A DNA stretch of 64,000 bases from Bacillota bacterium (GCA_023433505.1 JAEZCO010000054.1:117990-181989), one strand, 5' to 3'; counted from the stretch's first letter, positions 27,768 through 36,658 are shown. A program made the numbers and translations. Notes: generated from the sequence alone by a model not told the origin.

Positions 27768-29165
27768 TTATCCCAATATCCGCTTGCTTCCTGCCTGATA
27801 GATGCGGTCAAGCTCTTCGGCCTTTGCCTGCTCCAGAACCGGTTGTTGCCCCCTGTAGCCGGCTGTATATTCCTCTACCAGCCGGGAGGCTTTATCAAGC
27901 AGTTCACGGCCTCCGTCCTCCAGGTAGTTTTCAAAGGAGAAACGGTCGAACAGGCGGCTTCTCCACCAGCTGTCCGAAAGATGCCTGACAGTATGCTCCT
28001 CGGAGAGAAAGTGTCCTCCTATTCCCACCTCCTCAATAATTTCCTCGGCAATTGTCTCCGCATTGACTTCGGCACCGTCAAGCACATAGTTATATGCATC
28101 TATCCATTCATTGTCTATGACAAGCTGCTCAAAGCTGAAACCCTGGTCGGCCCCCGCAATACCCTGGCAGCCCATACTGCAGGACCCTGCCAAAAGAGAA
28201 AACATGGCGCTGAGCGTTTTTTCAAAGCCACACTGGAAATCCGGCATGAGAGCGTCGCTAAGCGCCGAATTGGAGCCTGAAGGAATACCGTAAAACTTTG
28301 CCATCTGCGCCACTCCGACTCCTATCAGCGCCTGGTTGGGAGAGCCAAAGGAACAAAGCATGGTTTTCGGGTCCGAAGTGTGACTGCCGTTGGCAAAAAA
28401 TGCCGAAGGCCTGCCTGTTATAGCCCATACCGCGAATAGACTGGCAAGGACCTCGGCAGTAATCAGCGTCAAAGTGCCGGCAATCGTGACCGGACCGGTA
28501 GACCCCCCCATAATCATAGGCGCTATGCCCAGATGATGGCCCCGGTCGGCAAACATCAGGCCCATTTCCAGCGTTTCCTTTCTGAACCTCAGCGGGGCGA
28601 CGGTTTCAAACAGGTATCCGGTCTTTCTCCCCACTGCCTCAGCCATATCCATAATATAAGGCGCTGCTGCGGGATTGATTACGTATGTGCCCCCGTCCTT
28701 TTCCGAATACTTGTAAATCATATGGTACGAATGGAGGTCGCTGATGCTGCCCGGCACATCGGAGGGAATAACAGCAGCAGGGCAGGACGGTATGTTCTTG
28801 AGATGGCGTACCAGAGCGATACCCCTCATGATATCGTCGGTGGTACCCAACCTTTTGGTCTTGGTTTTATAGTCCGTGACAAAGATCTGAGTAGAGATAT
28901 ACCCGGTGGCCTTCGGCCGGTATAAAGACGTCGCGGAAGCGCCTTCGCTGCGCAGTACGGCGATATATTCCTCCATCACCCCGGCCGGAATGCGGAGAAT
29001 TCCTGAAACATAGTCCACCTTGGCCCCGGCTTTCCCGCATCGCCGCAGGCACTCCTCATTGGGCATGGAAAGCCCTGTTTTCTCCAGCAGCCTGAGGGCT
29101 GCCTCATGAATCATGCGGATTTCATCCTGTGTCAAAAGCTCTACGTTTGAAACAATTCCTCTCAT
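27768..29165 (-). CDS. MttB superfamily methyltransferase, non-pyrrolysine type
   Basis: A 465-aa protein matching the trimethylamine methyltransferase (MttB) superfamily: LLEKTGLSMPNEECL, PxxxxGSISDLHSYHMIYKYSEK, GGSTGPVTIAGTLTLITAEVLASL, PFQCGFEKT-like segment and the C-terminal HFLSEEHTVRHL. The frame is continuous with no internal TAG, so it belongs to the non-pyrrolysine branch that includes the glycine-betaine, proline-betaine and carnitine demethylases. No corrinoid protein gene lies nearby, although a UroD/MtaA-like gene is in the operon. It is the first gene, directly after the ROK-operator promoter, and is followed by a sugar-binding lipoprotein. Association with a sugar importer is unusual; the substrate may be a methylated sugar or quaternary-amine conjugate (inference). 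Confidence 0.85.
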   Translation of the reverse strand: MRGIVSNVELLTQDEIRMIHEAALRLLEKTGLSMPNEECLRRCGKAGAKVDYVSGILRIPAGVMEEYIAVLRSEGASATSLYRPKATGYISTQIFVTDYKTKTKRLGTTDDIMRGIALVRHLKNIPSCPAAVIPSDVPGSISDLHSYHMIYKYSEKDGGTYVINPAAAPYIMDMAEAVGRKTGYLFETVAPLRFRKETLEMGLMFADRGHHLGIAPMIMGGSTGPVTIAGTLTLITAEVLASLFAVWAITGRPSAFFANGSHTSDPKTMLCSFGSPNQALIGVGVAQMAKFYGIPSGSNSALSDALMPDFQCGFEKTLSAMFSLLAGSCSMGCQGIAGADQGFSFEQLVIDNEWIDAYNYVLDGAEVNAETIAEEIIEEVGIGGHFLSEEHTVRHLSDSWWRSRLFDRFSFENYLEDGGRELLDKASRLVEEYTAGYRGQQPVLEQAKAEELDRIYQAGSKRILG

Positions 29166-29191
29166 AGGTTACCTGCCTTGTATTATTTTAC

Positions 29192-29231
29192 TAACTTAAT
29201 TATATATATAAAGCCGGCACTGCTGTTGCAA
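29192..29231 (-). promoter_or_regulatory. Promoter and probable ROK operator of the MttB operon
   Basis: On the minus strand TTGCAA (29226-29231) and TATATA (29203-29208) are 17 bp apart. Overlapping the downstream edge of the -10 is a 15-bp sequence, plus strand TAACTTAATTATATA (29192-29206), which recurs with one change at the same place in the ROK gene's own promoter. A repressor bound there would block transcription. Confidence 0.6.
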
Positions 29232-29288
29232 TTTACCCGACAGAGCGGCATTTAAGCTCTCTTATTGCTTGTGCGCGGCTGCGCTGTA

Positions 29289-30413
29289 CTAAAGGTATTC
29301 CTCCACTCTTCTCTCAATGATCATTGCGGCGGCGCCAACAACTCCTGGATCATCCGACACGCTCCGCTCAACCCGTATCGGGCTGAGCGCCAGCCGGTTG
29401 ACATCACTACTTACGGTTTCCGTCAAAGCTTCGCCGCAAAGATCGGCTACCATCCCGCCCAATACGACAGTACGTATATCCAGCAGGGTCGTAATATTGG
29501 CGATATGAGGCGAAAGGACGGAAGATATATAGGGTATCATTTCGGGAGGATAGCTGCCCTCGCCGGCGTCAAAGGAAAACCTTTCTTCAAGCGTTTTGAT
29601 GTTGATTTGCGATTCAAGATAGCCCTGCCGGTCCCTATGGGTAACATAGTCCGCCCCGTTGACAAAATAGCCCATCTCGCCGCAAAGATTATTTCTTCCG
29701 CGGTGGAGCTTTCCGTCAAGAATGATTCCGCAGCCTATTCCAGTGCCCAGCGTGATGCACAGGAGGTCGTCTTCCTGTCCAAGTCCGCGGGCATAAGTCT
29801 CTCCCTTGGCATACATATTTACGTCATTTTCAAGAATTACCTGCAGTCCCAGCTGGTTGGAGATACGTTTAACCACCGCCGATACATCCAGCGGTTCTTT
29901 AATGCCGATCAAAGGAGCAAATTCAATGATGGAGGCCGCAGGATTCACTATTCCCGGAATGGCAATGCCGACCCCGGACAACGCTCCCGGACGGGATTGC
30001 CGTTTGATTCTCTCTACACCGTTGATGACGGAGCGGGCAAAATCCTCGTCAATCCCCCCTCGCAGCTGTGTGCGTGTGGCAAGGCGGATCTCCCCGTCCA
30101 CATTCACAAGTCCCATGGATAGGCTGACACCTTCAAAAGAAACTCCGATGGCATTGAGAAAATCCGGGTTAAATTCAAATTGCTTGGGTTTGCGCCCCAG
30201 GGCCGTATCGATTTCACCGATTTCCTGGACCACATGATTATCCAGCAGCTGCTGGGTCACTTTCAGAACGGAAGGTACAGTCATATTGAGATATCCGGCA
30301 ACATCTGTCCTTGTCAGCCTGCGGTGCTGACGGAACAGGTCAAAAAGCAGACGGCTGTTCATTTTTCTGATATCACTCTGAATTGCGGATCGCATAGGAC
30401 ACCTCAAAAACAT
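29289..30413 (-). CDS. ROK-family transcriptional repressor
   Basis: A 374-aa protein of the NagC/XylR group. The N-terminal winged helix (residues 10-75) includes RTDVAGYLNMTVPSVLKVTQQLLD; the ROK sugar-kinase-like domain follows with GVGIAIPGIVNP and LGTGIGCGIILDGKLHRG. The family's usual CxCGxxGCxE zinc motif is missing: after GEMGYF the sequence reads NGADYVTHRDRQGYLE, with no Cys. It probably represses the MttB/ABC/GH4 operon 124 bp downstream and itself, since both promoters share an operator-like 15-mer. GAGGTG precedes the ATG. The inducer is likely a sugar or sugar phosphate. Confidence 0.9.
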   Translation of the reverse strand: MFLRCPMRSAIQSDIRKMNSRLLFDLFRQHRRLTRTDVAGYLNMTVPSVLKVTQQLLDNHVVQEIGEIDTALGRKPKQFEFNPDFLNAIGVSFEGVSLSMGLVNVDGEIRLATRTQLRGGIDEDFARSVINGVERIKRQSRPGALSGVGIAIPGIVNPAASIIEFAPLIGIKEPLDVSAVVKRISNQLGLQVILENDVNMYAKGETYARGLGQEDDLLCITLGTGIGCGIILDGKLHRGRNNLCGEMGYFVNGADYVTHRDRQGYLESQINIKTLEERFSFDAGEGSYPPEMIPYISSVLSPHIANITTLLDIRTVVLGGMVADLCGEALTETVSSDVNRLALSPIRVERSVSDDPGVVGAAAMIIERRVEEYL

Positions 30414-30421
30414 TAATTAAT

Positions 30422-30462
30422 TAACTTAGTTATATAATATCAAGCTATTTTAACCTTGTCAA
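30422..30462 (-). promoter_or_regulatory. Promoter and probable operator of the ROK gene (autoregulation)
   Basis: On the minus strand TTGACA (30457-30462) and TATTAT (30434-30439) are exactly 17 bp apart. The 15-mer TAACTTAGTTATATA (30422-30436, plus strand) overlaps the -10 downstream edge and differs at one position from that in front of the MttB operon. Confidence 0.65.
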
Positions 30463-30646
30463 TAGCATGACTATTTAGGCAGGTATCTGTGCAGATAGAT
30501 GGTGGATACACCCGTGCAGTCATTCCGGTGAACATTTGCGGTTTTCAGTCCAATATGGATAAGATCCTGGAGCCGTGATTCCGCAATCAGGCAGGATACG
30601 CTCCGTAGCCCCTGCCTGAACTCCGCTTGGCTGTTGAAGCGCAGTA

Positions 30647-31531
30647 TCAGAAGCCCAATGCCCTGAAAACCTTTGAAAGCTCCTCTGTCCTACCTGTAGC
30701 AAGCCTGCCGAATTCCGCGGCGGGATAGATCATATCCAGGCTCTGGTATTTCGCTTCCCCCAGGGGGTGAAAGGGCAGCAATTCCACCCGTTTGATCCCT
30801 TTGAGGCTGCTTATGAGCTCCGCCGCCTGGTTCATATTCTCTTCGTTATCATTGATGTCCGGCATCACCGGGATGCGGATATGGATGTCATTCCGTCCGT
30901 CGGCCAGCCTTGTCAGATTTCCGATAATTCTCTCATTGGACACGCCGGTATATTTCTTGTGCAAATCATCCCTCATGATTTTGAGGTCGTATAAAAACAC
31001 ACCGACATAGGGTCTTACCTGCTCAAACCACGCAAAAGGCACATTTCCGGCCGTATCTACCGCGGTGTGGACCTTCAGCTCCGCCGCTCCCTTGAGCAGC
31101 TCCAGCAAAAAGTCAGGCTGAAGCATGGGCTCGCCTCCCGAGAAGGTGACCCCTCCCCCCGAGCGCTTATAAAAAGGCAGATCTTTTTCCACGGTGGCAA
31201 GGATTTCCGCCGCATTGGCTTCTTTTCCCGCAAGCTGCCTGCACTCCGCATAACAGACCTTCGTGCACTCCCCGCAGGCGGTGCACAGCTCCCGTTGGAA
31301 CACCTGCGCGCCTTCCTGCTGCGTGATACACTGCTGCGGGCATACCTTCCCGCAGAGACCGCAATGGATGCACTTGTGCCTGTAAAGCTGCAGCACAGGC
31401 TCCGGTGAAATGGACTCGGGGTTGTGGCACCAGGCGCAGCGAAGGTTGCAGCCCTTAAAAAAAACAGTGGTTCGGATCCCCGGCCCGTCGTGAATGGAAA
31501 ACCGTTGAATATCAAAAATCAGGTTGCTCAT
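30647..31531 (-). CDS. Glycyl-radical enzyme activating protein (radical SAM)
   Basis: A 294-aa radical-SAM activase. The SAM cluster motif is CNLRCAWC (Cys28, Cys32, Cys35), preceded by FSIHDGPGIRTTVFFKG, typical of PflA-type activases. A ferredoxin-like insert carries two auxiliary 4Fe-4S motifs, CIHCGLCGKVCPQQC and CTACGECTKVCYAEC, as in the glycerol-dehydratase and HPAD activases. SGGGVTFSGGEPMLQ follows. The GRE gene ends 30 bp upstream, so this activase should install the glycyl radical on it. AGAGG precedes the ATG. Confidence 0.93.
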   Translation of the reverse strand: MSNLIFDIQRFSIHDGPGIRTTVFFKGCNLRCAWCHNPESISPEPVLQLYRHKCIHCGLCGKVCPQQCITQQEGAQVFQRELCTACGECTKVCYAECRQLAGKEANAAEILATVEKDLPFYKRSGGGVTFSGGEPMLQPDFLLELLKGAAELKVHTAVDTAGNVPFAWFEQVRPYVGVFLYDLKIMRDDLHKKYTGVSNERIIGNLTRLADGRNDIHIRIPVMPDINDNEENMNQAAELISSLKGIKRVELLPFHPLGEAKYQSLDMIYPAAEFGRLATGRTEELSKVFRALGF

Positions 31532-31560
31532 GATGATTCCTCTTTGAAAGCGGTGTTTGC

Positions 31561-33720
31561 TTATATCCCTTCGATGATCCTATCCACCACCAACTGGCGG
31601 AAATCCCTGGAGAGGGCTGCGAAATATGCGGAAAACCCCGTGACGCGGACAATAAGGTCAGGGAATTTCTCGGGATTCGCGTGGGCAGCTAAAACCGTTT
31701 CCTTATTCAATATATTCAAATTCATCAAGGTCCCCTTGAGATCGTTGAAGTAGGTCTTGATGAATTCGGTAAAGACGGCGATTCCGCCTTCTTCCGCACC
31801 CAGCCTGGGATCTACCTCCAACTGGATGGGAACGGTATTGCCATAACCGCACTGCACCGAGGCAACGGCGTTGGCCAGCGCAGTCAAAGCGCTGGCTTCC
31901 CGGAAGCCCGGCGTAGGATTGGCGCCGTGGGAGATGGGAGTGCCGGCGAATCTTCCGTCGGGCGTCGCGCCGCAGACCTTCCCCATTCCGATGGTATTGG
32001 ACCAGGAAAAAAGCCCTGGGATAACGACAAAGCCGGAAGGCGTCGGGCCCTTTTTGCAGCAGCGGGTAAAGAAGCCTACGATTTTTACCGCATATTCGTC
32101 GGCGAGGCTGCCGCCGCTGCCATAGCGCGGATTTGACCGCAGCATCAGGCGGACGTCTTCGGCTCCTTCAAAGTTGTTTTCCAGAACGGCATTCAACTGC
32201 CGCCAGTTGATCCGCTTTTGCTCATCAACCCGCTGCACGATGGCTGCGAAGGAATCCGCGACGGTGGCAAGGCCGGAGCCGTCGATGCACAGGTTGTAAA
32301 ATTCAACGCCGCGTTTAAAGCCATTGGTTGCGTCATATCCCTTTTCAATGGGTCCGTGGCACAGAAGGTCCATGGGCAGCTCGGGAAAGCTGTCTTCCAT
32401 GTGCCTGAGATGGAACTCAAGCCCCTCCACCGTCAAATCCACGGCGCAGGAAAGGTGCCTTGTGAAATACTCCCACAGCAGTCCGCCGGAGAATTCAGTC
32501 TCCTGTGCAAGCATCTCGCGGTACGCTACTTCAAAGACTTTAACAAAATTGATTTTGACGCAATCATTAAGCGTATACTCGCGTCCCGGGATATTCACCC
32601 AGTGGCATCCGGCGCGGGAGCGTGTCACCGCCAGCTCCATGGGATAGCCGTTGCGCACGAAGCCCTCGTTAAGCCCTTTGTCTCCGATAAAGCTGGGAGT
32701 GCCGTTTTTATCCTCAAACATGTATCTGACAGCCCGTTCAAGAAGCTGGGGATTGAGTTTTTCATGGACCCGCACCGTGAGGCTGGTGGGGATCTTAAGC
32801 AGGTGCGTCGCCTCCAGCGCAAGGAAGGAAAGCTCGTTGGTCCTGTCGTTGCCGTCTTTGTCGCTGCCGCCGACCTGGGAATAAAAATTGTCTTTTACAA
32901 AAAGACAGGCATAAAGATAGGTGGCTTCATCCTCCGTGATGCTCCCCTTCTCCCGGTCCTTTTTGTAGAAAGGATACAGGAACTGGTCCAGTTCTCCCAC
33001 GGCGGCGCCGCAGCCATTGTACATGTCAAAGGTAAGGATGAACCAGGATGTGAAGGTGATTGCTTCATAAAAGGTGCGGGGAGGGTGGTTTGCAATCCAC
33101 CGGTTGCATTCCGCCATCCTTTCGTAAAATGCCCTCTGCCGTTGATCCGTTTCCGTTCCGGCCAGTCTCCAGGCTTCTGCGGCATGGCGCAGGATGATGT
33201 TTTGGATCCCCAGCACGCAGTTCTCCAGCGCGTTATAGAACGGCCGCCTTTCGGGATCATTGATGTCCCGGTAATGACGTATCCTGGAAAGGATCCCGTC
33301 CCAACCCTGCCGGAGGCCTATTCCCACATCCGCGGAGAAGTGGTGGCAGGCGCCGATGCCGCTGACGATCTCATACACCTTTTGCTTTTTGTCCAGCTCT
33401 TCATAGGGATAATCCGGATTCCAAAGCTCGCCCTTGTAAGCCGCGAAGGAAACCATCCAGCCCCCCGGCAGGGCATTGCCGGCATCGATAAAGAGCGGAT
33501 GGCACTCCAGCAGACGGCGGTAATTTTCCCCGCACGCCTCCGGGCCCATGACCCCCTTGGGATGGTTGTACACCGGTTTGAAGCTGAATTCCTCCGTCAT
33601 GGGAATCAGGCCCTTGTCGTCTCCATCCAGGGTCCGGCCCATCTGCCGGATTTTTTCCTCCGTCTGCTCCAGTTTCAATTTCCGGAGGAGGTTTATTTTC
33701 TCCAGATAATACTGCTCCAT
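31561..33720 (-). CDS. Glycyl radical enzyme of unknown reaction (PFL-like)
   Basis: A 719-aa protein, shorter than typical glycyl radical enzymes (about 760-850). The C-terminal radical motif is RVTGFSAYF with Gly695. The active-site loop reads RAGCHWVNIPGREY, placing the thiyl Cys at 372. In glycerol/diol dehydratases, choline lyase and most decarboxylases the Cys is followed by Val-Glu (GCVE), where Glu is the general base; here it is His-Trp, so the usual base is missing. Pyruvate formate-lyase's Cys-Cys is also absent. The reaction is therefore not assignable. The gene lies between a glycan-active propeller protein and its activase, at the end of a sugar operon, so the substrate may be a sugar derivative (inference). 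The enzyme requires strict anaerobiosis. Confidence 0.88.
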   Translation of the reverse strand: MEQYYLEKINLLRKLKLEQTEEKIRQMGRTLDGDDKGLIPMTEEFSFKPVYNHPKGVMGPEACGENYRRLLECHPLFIDAGNALPGGWMVSFAAYKGELWNPDYPYEELDKKQKVYEIVSGIGACHHFSADVGIGLRQGWDGILSRIRHYRDINDPERRPFYNALENCVLGIQNIILRHAAEAWRLAGTETDQRQRAFYERMAECNRWIANHPPRTFYEAITFTSWFILTFDMYNGCGAAVGELDQFLYPFYKKDREKGSITEDEATYLYACLFVKDNFYSQVGGSDKDGNDRTNELSFLALEATHLLKIPTSLTVRVHEKLNPQLLERAVRYMFEDKNGTPSFIGDKGLNEGFVRNGYPMELAVTRSRAGCHWVNIPGREYTLNDCVKINFVKVFEVAYREMLAQETEFSGGLLWEYFTRHLSCAVDLTVEGLEFHLRHMEDSFPELPMDLLCHGPIEKGYDATNGFKRGVEFYNLCIDGSGLATVADSFAAIVQRVDEQKRINWRQLNAVLENNFEGAEDVRLMLRSNPRYGSGGSLADEYAVKIVGFFTRCCKKGPTPSGFVVIPGLFSWSNTIGMGKVCGATPDGRFAGTPISHGANPTPGFREASALTALANAVASVQCGYGNTVPIQLEVDPRLGAEEGGIAVFTEFIKTYFNDLKGTLMNLNILNKETVLAAHANPEKFPDLIVRVTGFSAYFAALSRDFRQLVVDRIIEGI

Positions 33721-33744
33721 TGAGAATCCCTTCTTTCTCCGTCT

Positions 33745-34902
33745 TTATCTGCCGTTTGCCGGCGCCGTGGCCAGGCAGGTGTAGTATTCGCTTCCGCCGT
33801 AATACATGCGCCATTCCCCTTGATGGACCGTCATCCCGGTGAAGAAGATGGTATCGCGCCAATGGGAAACGGGGACATGGGGCGCCGATACGCTCAAGCC
33901 GTTTTCCCAGAGATACTGCGGGTCAACGGATATTACCGGCCGTGGAAGCCATTCTACCGGCTTCTCGGGATTGCTCCTCTCAAACAGGACCTCGCCGATG
34001 GCATAAAAGTGTCCGGTATGGTGTCCTCCGGTAAACAGGAGGATTTTGTCCGGATGCCCGGGGCAGTAGTCCGCCAGGGCAAAGCAGCCCTCTCCGCCGG
34101 GCCACAATTCCCCGACCTTCCGGGATTCCCAGTGCAGCAGGTCGTCGGAGTAGGCAATCAGGCCGCCGTTGATATACATGACAAACCTTCCGTTGACTTG
34201 AACCGCTTCGTTCTCAGGATTTTGCAGGACACAGGGATTCCGGTGGATGACCGCCGCGCCGGGAAACATCAGTCCCTTCTTCTCCCAGTGCACAAGGTCC
34301 CGGGATACTGCCAGGAAAACTCCGCATGCCGAAGGATCGTTTACCTTATCCCAGTCCCACCGGTTGCAGAAAAGGTAATACGTATCCCCATGACGGACCA
34401 CGTTGACGTCCTCATAGCTATACCGGAAATCTTCCTTGTCGGTGAAGATGGGGGCGTTGGACGGCTCTCTCCTGAAATTGATCCCGTCGTCGCTTACAGC
34501 GATGCCTATGTTGCATATGTAATCAATGTCAGGGTTTGTGGTGATTCCTTCCGACGGGTCAATGTCCCGCTCTCCGCGGTAAATATAATAGAATTTCCCG
34601 TCTTTTTTCAGGATGGAGCCGTTATGGACTCCCCCGCCGAAATGGCCCCTGTCCCATCCGCTGTCGGAGGGTGAAAATACCGGGTTTCCCGGGTATTTGG
34701 CAAAGGGCCCGATGGCCCAGTCCGGCAGCACATAATCCGCAGGCACGGGGTCACGGGAAAAACCGCCCCAGTATTTCTCCTCGTCGTAGCACCTTTCGTC
34801 CCAGAACTCCTTGTCCTGCTTGCTGGAAAACTGCCAGTCGAAAAAACCTTTGTCAAAGAAATTGTTCAGTTCTGTTTGTTTATCCGAATTGTTTTTACTC
34901 AT
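33745..34902 (-). CDS. Five-bladed beta-propeller glycoside-hydrolase-like protein (GH43/GH130-like)
   Basis: A 385-aa protein with repeated propeller-blade sequences: FAKYPGNPVFSPS, HNGSILKKDGKFYYIYRGER, YEDVNVVRHGDTYYLFCNR, CGVFLAVSRDLVHWEKKG, and the closing WRMYYGGSEYYTCLATA. This pattern matches GH43/GH32/GH130 clans, and the final blade resembles GH130. No signal peptide, so cytoplasmic. It sits between the unrecognised 547-aa gene and the GRE gene. The family and substrate are uncertain; a mannoside or arabinoside is plausible from neighbours. Confidence 0.65.
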   Translation of the reverse strand: MSKNNSDKQTELNNFFDKGFFDWQFSSKQDKEFWDERCYDEEKYWGGFSRDPVPADYVLPDWAIGPFAKYPGNPVFSPSDSGWDRGHFGGGVHNGSILKKDGKFYYIYRGERDIDPSEGITTNPDIDYICNIGIAVSDDGINFRREPSNAPIFTDKEDFRYSYEDVNVVRHGDTYYLFCNRWDWDKVNDPSACGVFLAVSRDLVHWEKKGLMFPGAAVIHRNPCVLQNPENEAVQVNGRFVMYINGGLIAYSDDLLHWESRKVGELWPGGEGCFALADYCPGHPDKILLFTGGHHTGHFYAIGEVLFERSNPEKPVEWLPRPVISVDPQYLWENGLSVSAPHVPVSHWRDTIFFTGMTVHQGEWRMYYGGSEYYTCLATAPANGR

Positions 34903-34979
34903 AAAAGCCGCTCCTCTTTGATTTTTTATTCATTCGCACAGCCGGCCCGGATGCTTTTATAAAGCCCTCCGCCATACAA

Positions 34980-36623
34980 TCAGTCCGCATGATAATCGAT
35001 GGGTATCCCATTCACTAAAAGCTTTCCCTCCTGCCGGCTGAGAACGCCGCCGGCAGCGGCATGAACTGCGACCACCGCCGAGTCCGGTCCGACGGGGACC
35101 TTGATTCTTCCCGTCACTCCACGGGCCATAAAGCGATGGGAAACGGCGTCGTAAATATCGGTCTTGGCTTCGCCCGCATCCATTTCCACAAGCTTTTCCG
35201 AGTCGTAGGGATTATAATAAAGGTAGGTGGGATAAGCCCCTTCGTTGAAATAATCGGTTTTTATGCAATCCAGCCGGAGAATGGCCTCTTCGTTGGTCCT
35301 GGCAACAATCCCTCCGAAAATCCCCACGTGGGACGAGCCGTACAAGCCGAAATCGATGGAGCCCCAACTGTATCGTATGGCGTCTCCGGTGGCATAGGGA
35401 CTTTGCAGGTCCCATTTTTTCCGCAGCCCTTCATAGGCGATGACATGCTTCTCATCGGATTTCCAGAAAGCGCAGGACTGCCCCTTGGGAGGATGGCAGT
35501 CGGCATAGAACAGTCTTGCGTTATTGGCCGCGTTCAACATCCACTTCCCGATGTCTCTTGCATAGGAAGCATCATAGCGCACCATGGCCACCAGTCCCGC
35601 CGCCATGGAAAAGGTATTTCCCGCAAAGGCGTAGCCGCTCAGCTCAGGATCATAATCCGGCAACGCATTGGCAGTCATGCAGTCCCAACGCTGCCCCCAA
35701 TCGGTGAGGCTTCCGCAAAGCCCGTGGCAGTCAAATTCTCCCCACCGTTCGGCGATGACTCCCCATCCGGGCCTGCAGGCGCTGTCCCCGTCAAAACACC
35801 AGTTGACGATCTTCTCCACATCGACGGCTTTTCCATGCTGGGCGTTGTATCTGGCGGCTATATATGCGCCGTAAGGCAGCAGCAGTTCATAATAGGGATT
35901 GGTTTCCCTTTGGTTCAGGTATTGCAGGCACCATGCGGCTCCCTCCAGATATTTTTCCTCTTTCCAGCGGGCATAGGCCATATAAAGGATAAATGCAATT
36001 CCCGCGGCGGCTTCCGGTTCCTTCCATCTTCCGTTGCTTACGGGAACTTTTTTTATGAAATCATAGGCGGTAAAATCAAAGTCGATCCTGTTGCCGCCCA
36101 GAATAACACAGGCTTCCAGCCACCGGTCCGCGGTCTTTTTCATGATCTGGTCCAGTCGCTCCATCCCGGAGTAATAATTCAGGAGGGAATACAGCAGGAC
36201 ATGGGGATATATCTCGTACCAGAAGGAATGGCCGGTCTTTGTGTCCGCCCGGTTGAGGAAAAGCAGCTCTCCGTTCTCGGTATTATAAAAGTTCTCCAGC
36301 ATTTCTATCCAGTTATAGCCCCTGTGACTGCTCTTGTCGATTCCCACCAGCGTGGCTCCGAGGAGTGCAGCAGCACAGTTGATGGATTCCTGCATGCCGT
36401 CCTTTCTTACTTGGTGCGGCGATACGTAAGAGGGCAATCCGAAGGTCACCCTGCCGGCGTTTTTCCTTGAATGGTCCAGCCAGACCAGAGGCAGGAAATC
36501 CCCCGCGGCATTCAAGTCGAATACAAGGCTGTCATAGTCTCTGGCAAGCTCCGCCCAATCCCGCATGGCAAAGGGTTGGGGTATGTTGGGCATTTGCGCC
36601 ACCCGTTTGATACGATTGTGCAT
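34980..36623 (-). CDS. Uncharacterised 547-aa protein, alpha/alpha-barrel-like
   Basis: A cytoplasmic-looking 547-aa protein that I do not recognise. It is rich in Trp, Tyr and aromatic helices (for example LLNYYSGMERLDQIMKKTAD and IAFILYMAYARWKEEKYLE), with repeated helical pairs suggesting an (alpha/alpha) barrel, then a beta-rich C-terminal part (VTGRIKVPVGPDSAVVAVH). That layout resembles some glycosidases and lyases, but no catalytic motif can be named. AAGGAG is 6 nt before the ATG. It lies between a UroD-like and a propeller gene in the GRE sugar operon, so glycan processing is likely from context. Confidence 0.55.
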   Translation of the reverse strand: MHNRIKRVAQMPNIPQPFAMRDWAELARDYDSLVFDLNAAGDFLPLVWLDHSRKNAGRVTFGLPSYVSPHQVRKDGMQESINCAAALLGATLVGIDKSSHRGYNWIEMLENFYNTENGELLFLNRADTKTGHSFWYEIYPHVLLYSLLNYYSGMERLDQIMKKTADRWLEACVILGGNRIDFDFTAYDFIKKVPVSNGRWKEPEAAAGIAFILYMAYARWKEEKYLEGAAWCLQYLNQRETNPYYELLLPYGAYIAARYNAQHGKAVDVEKIVNWCFDGDSACRPGWGVIAERWGEFDCHGLCGSLTDWGQRWDCMTANALPDYDPELSGYAFAGNTFSMAAGLVAMVRYDASYARDIGKWMLNAANNARLFYADCHPPKGQSCAFWKSDEKHVIAYEGLRKKWDLQSPYATGDAIRYSWGSIDFGLYGSSHVGIFGGIVARTNEEAILRLDCIKTDYFNEGAYPTYLYYNPYDSEKLVEMDAGEAKTDIYDAVSHRFMARGVTGRIKVPVGPDSAVVAVHAAAGGVLSRQEGKLLVNGIPIDYHAD

Positions 36624-36658
36624 TTTTGTCTCCTTACGCGGTATGGAAATACTGCTTA

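Noticed and set aside
27768..29165. Pyrrolysine-containing MttB
   Set aside because: The frame has no internal TAG and is full length, so it is the non-pyrrolysine type.
30470..30640. Minus-strand frame ending LKTANVHRNDCTGV and IYLHRYLPK after the activase
   Set aside because: It looks protein-like but has no start codon, no ribosome site and no recognised family; about 60 open codons can arise by chance.
32218..33723. 501-codon plus-strand open frame opposite the glycyl radical enzyme
   Set aside because: It is a shadow of the GC-rich third codon positions of the real gene; no recognisable domain.
35061..36470. 469-codon plus-strand frame opposite the 547-aa protein
   Set aside because: The minus-strand frame has a strong ribosome site, operon spacing and better amino acid composition; this frame is antisense.
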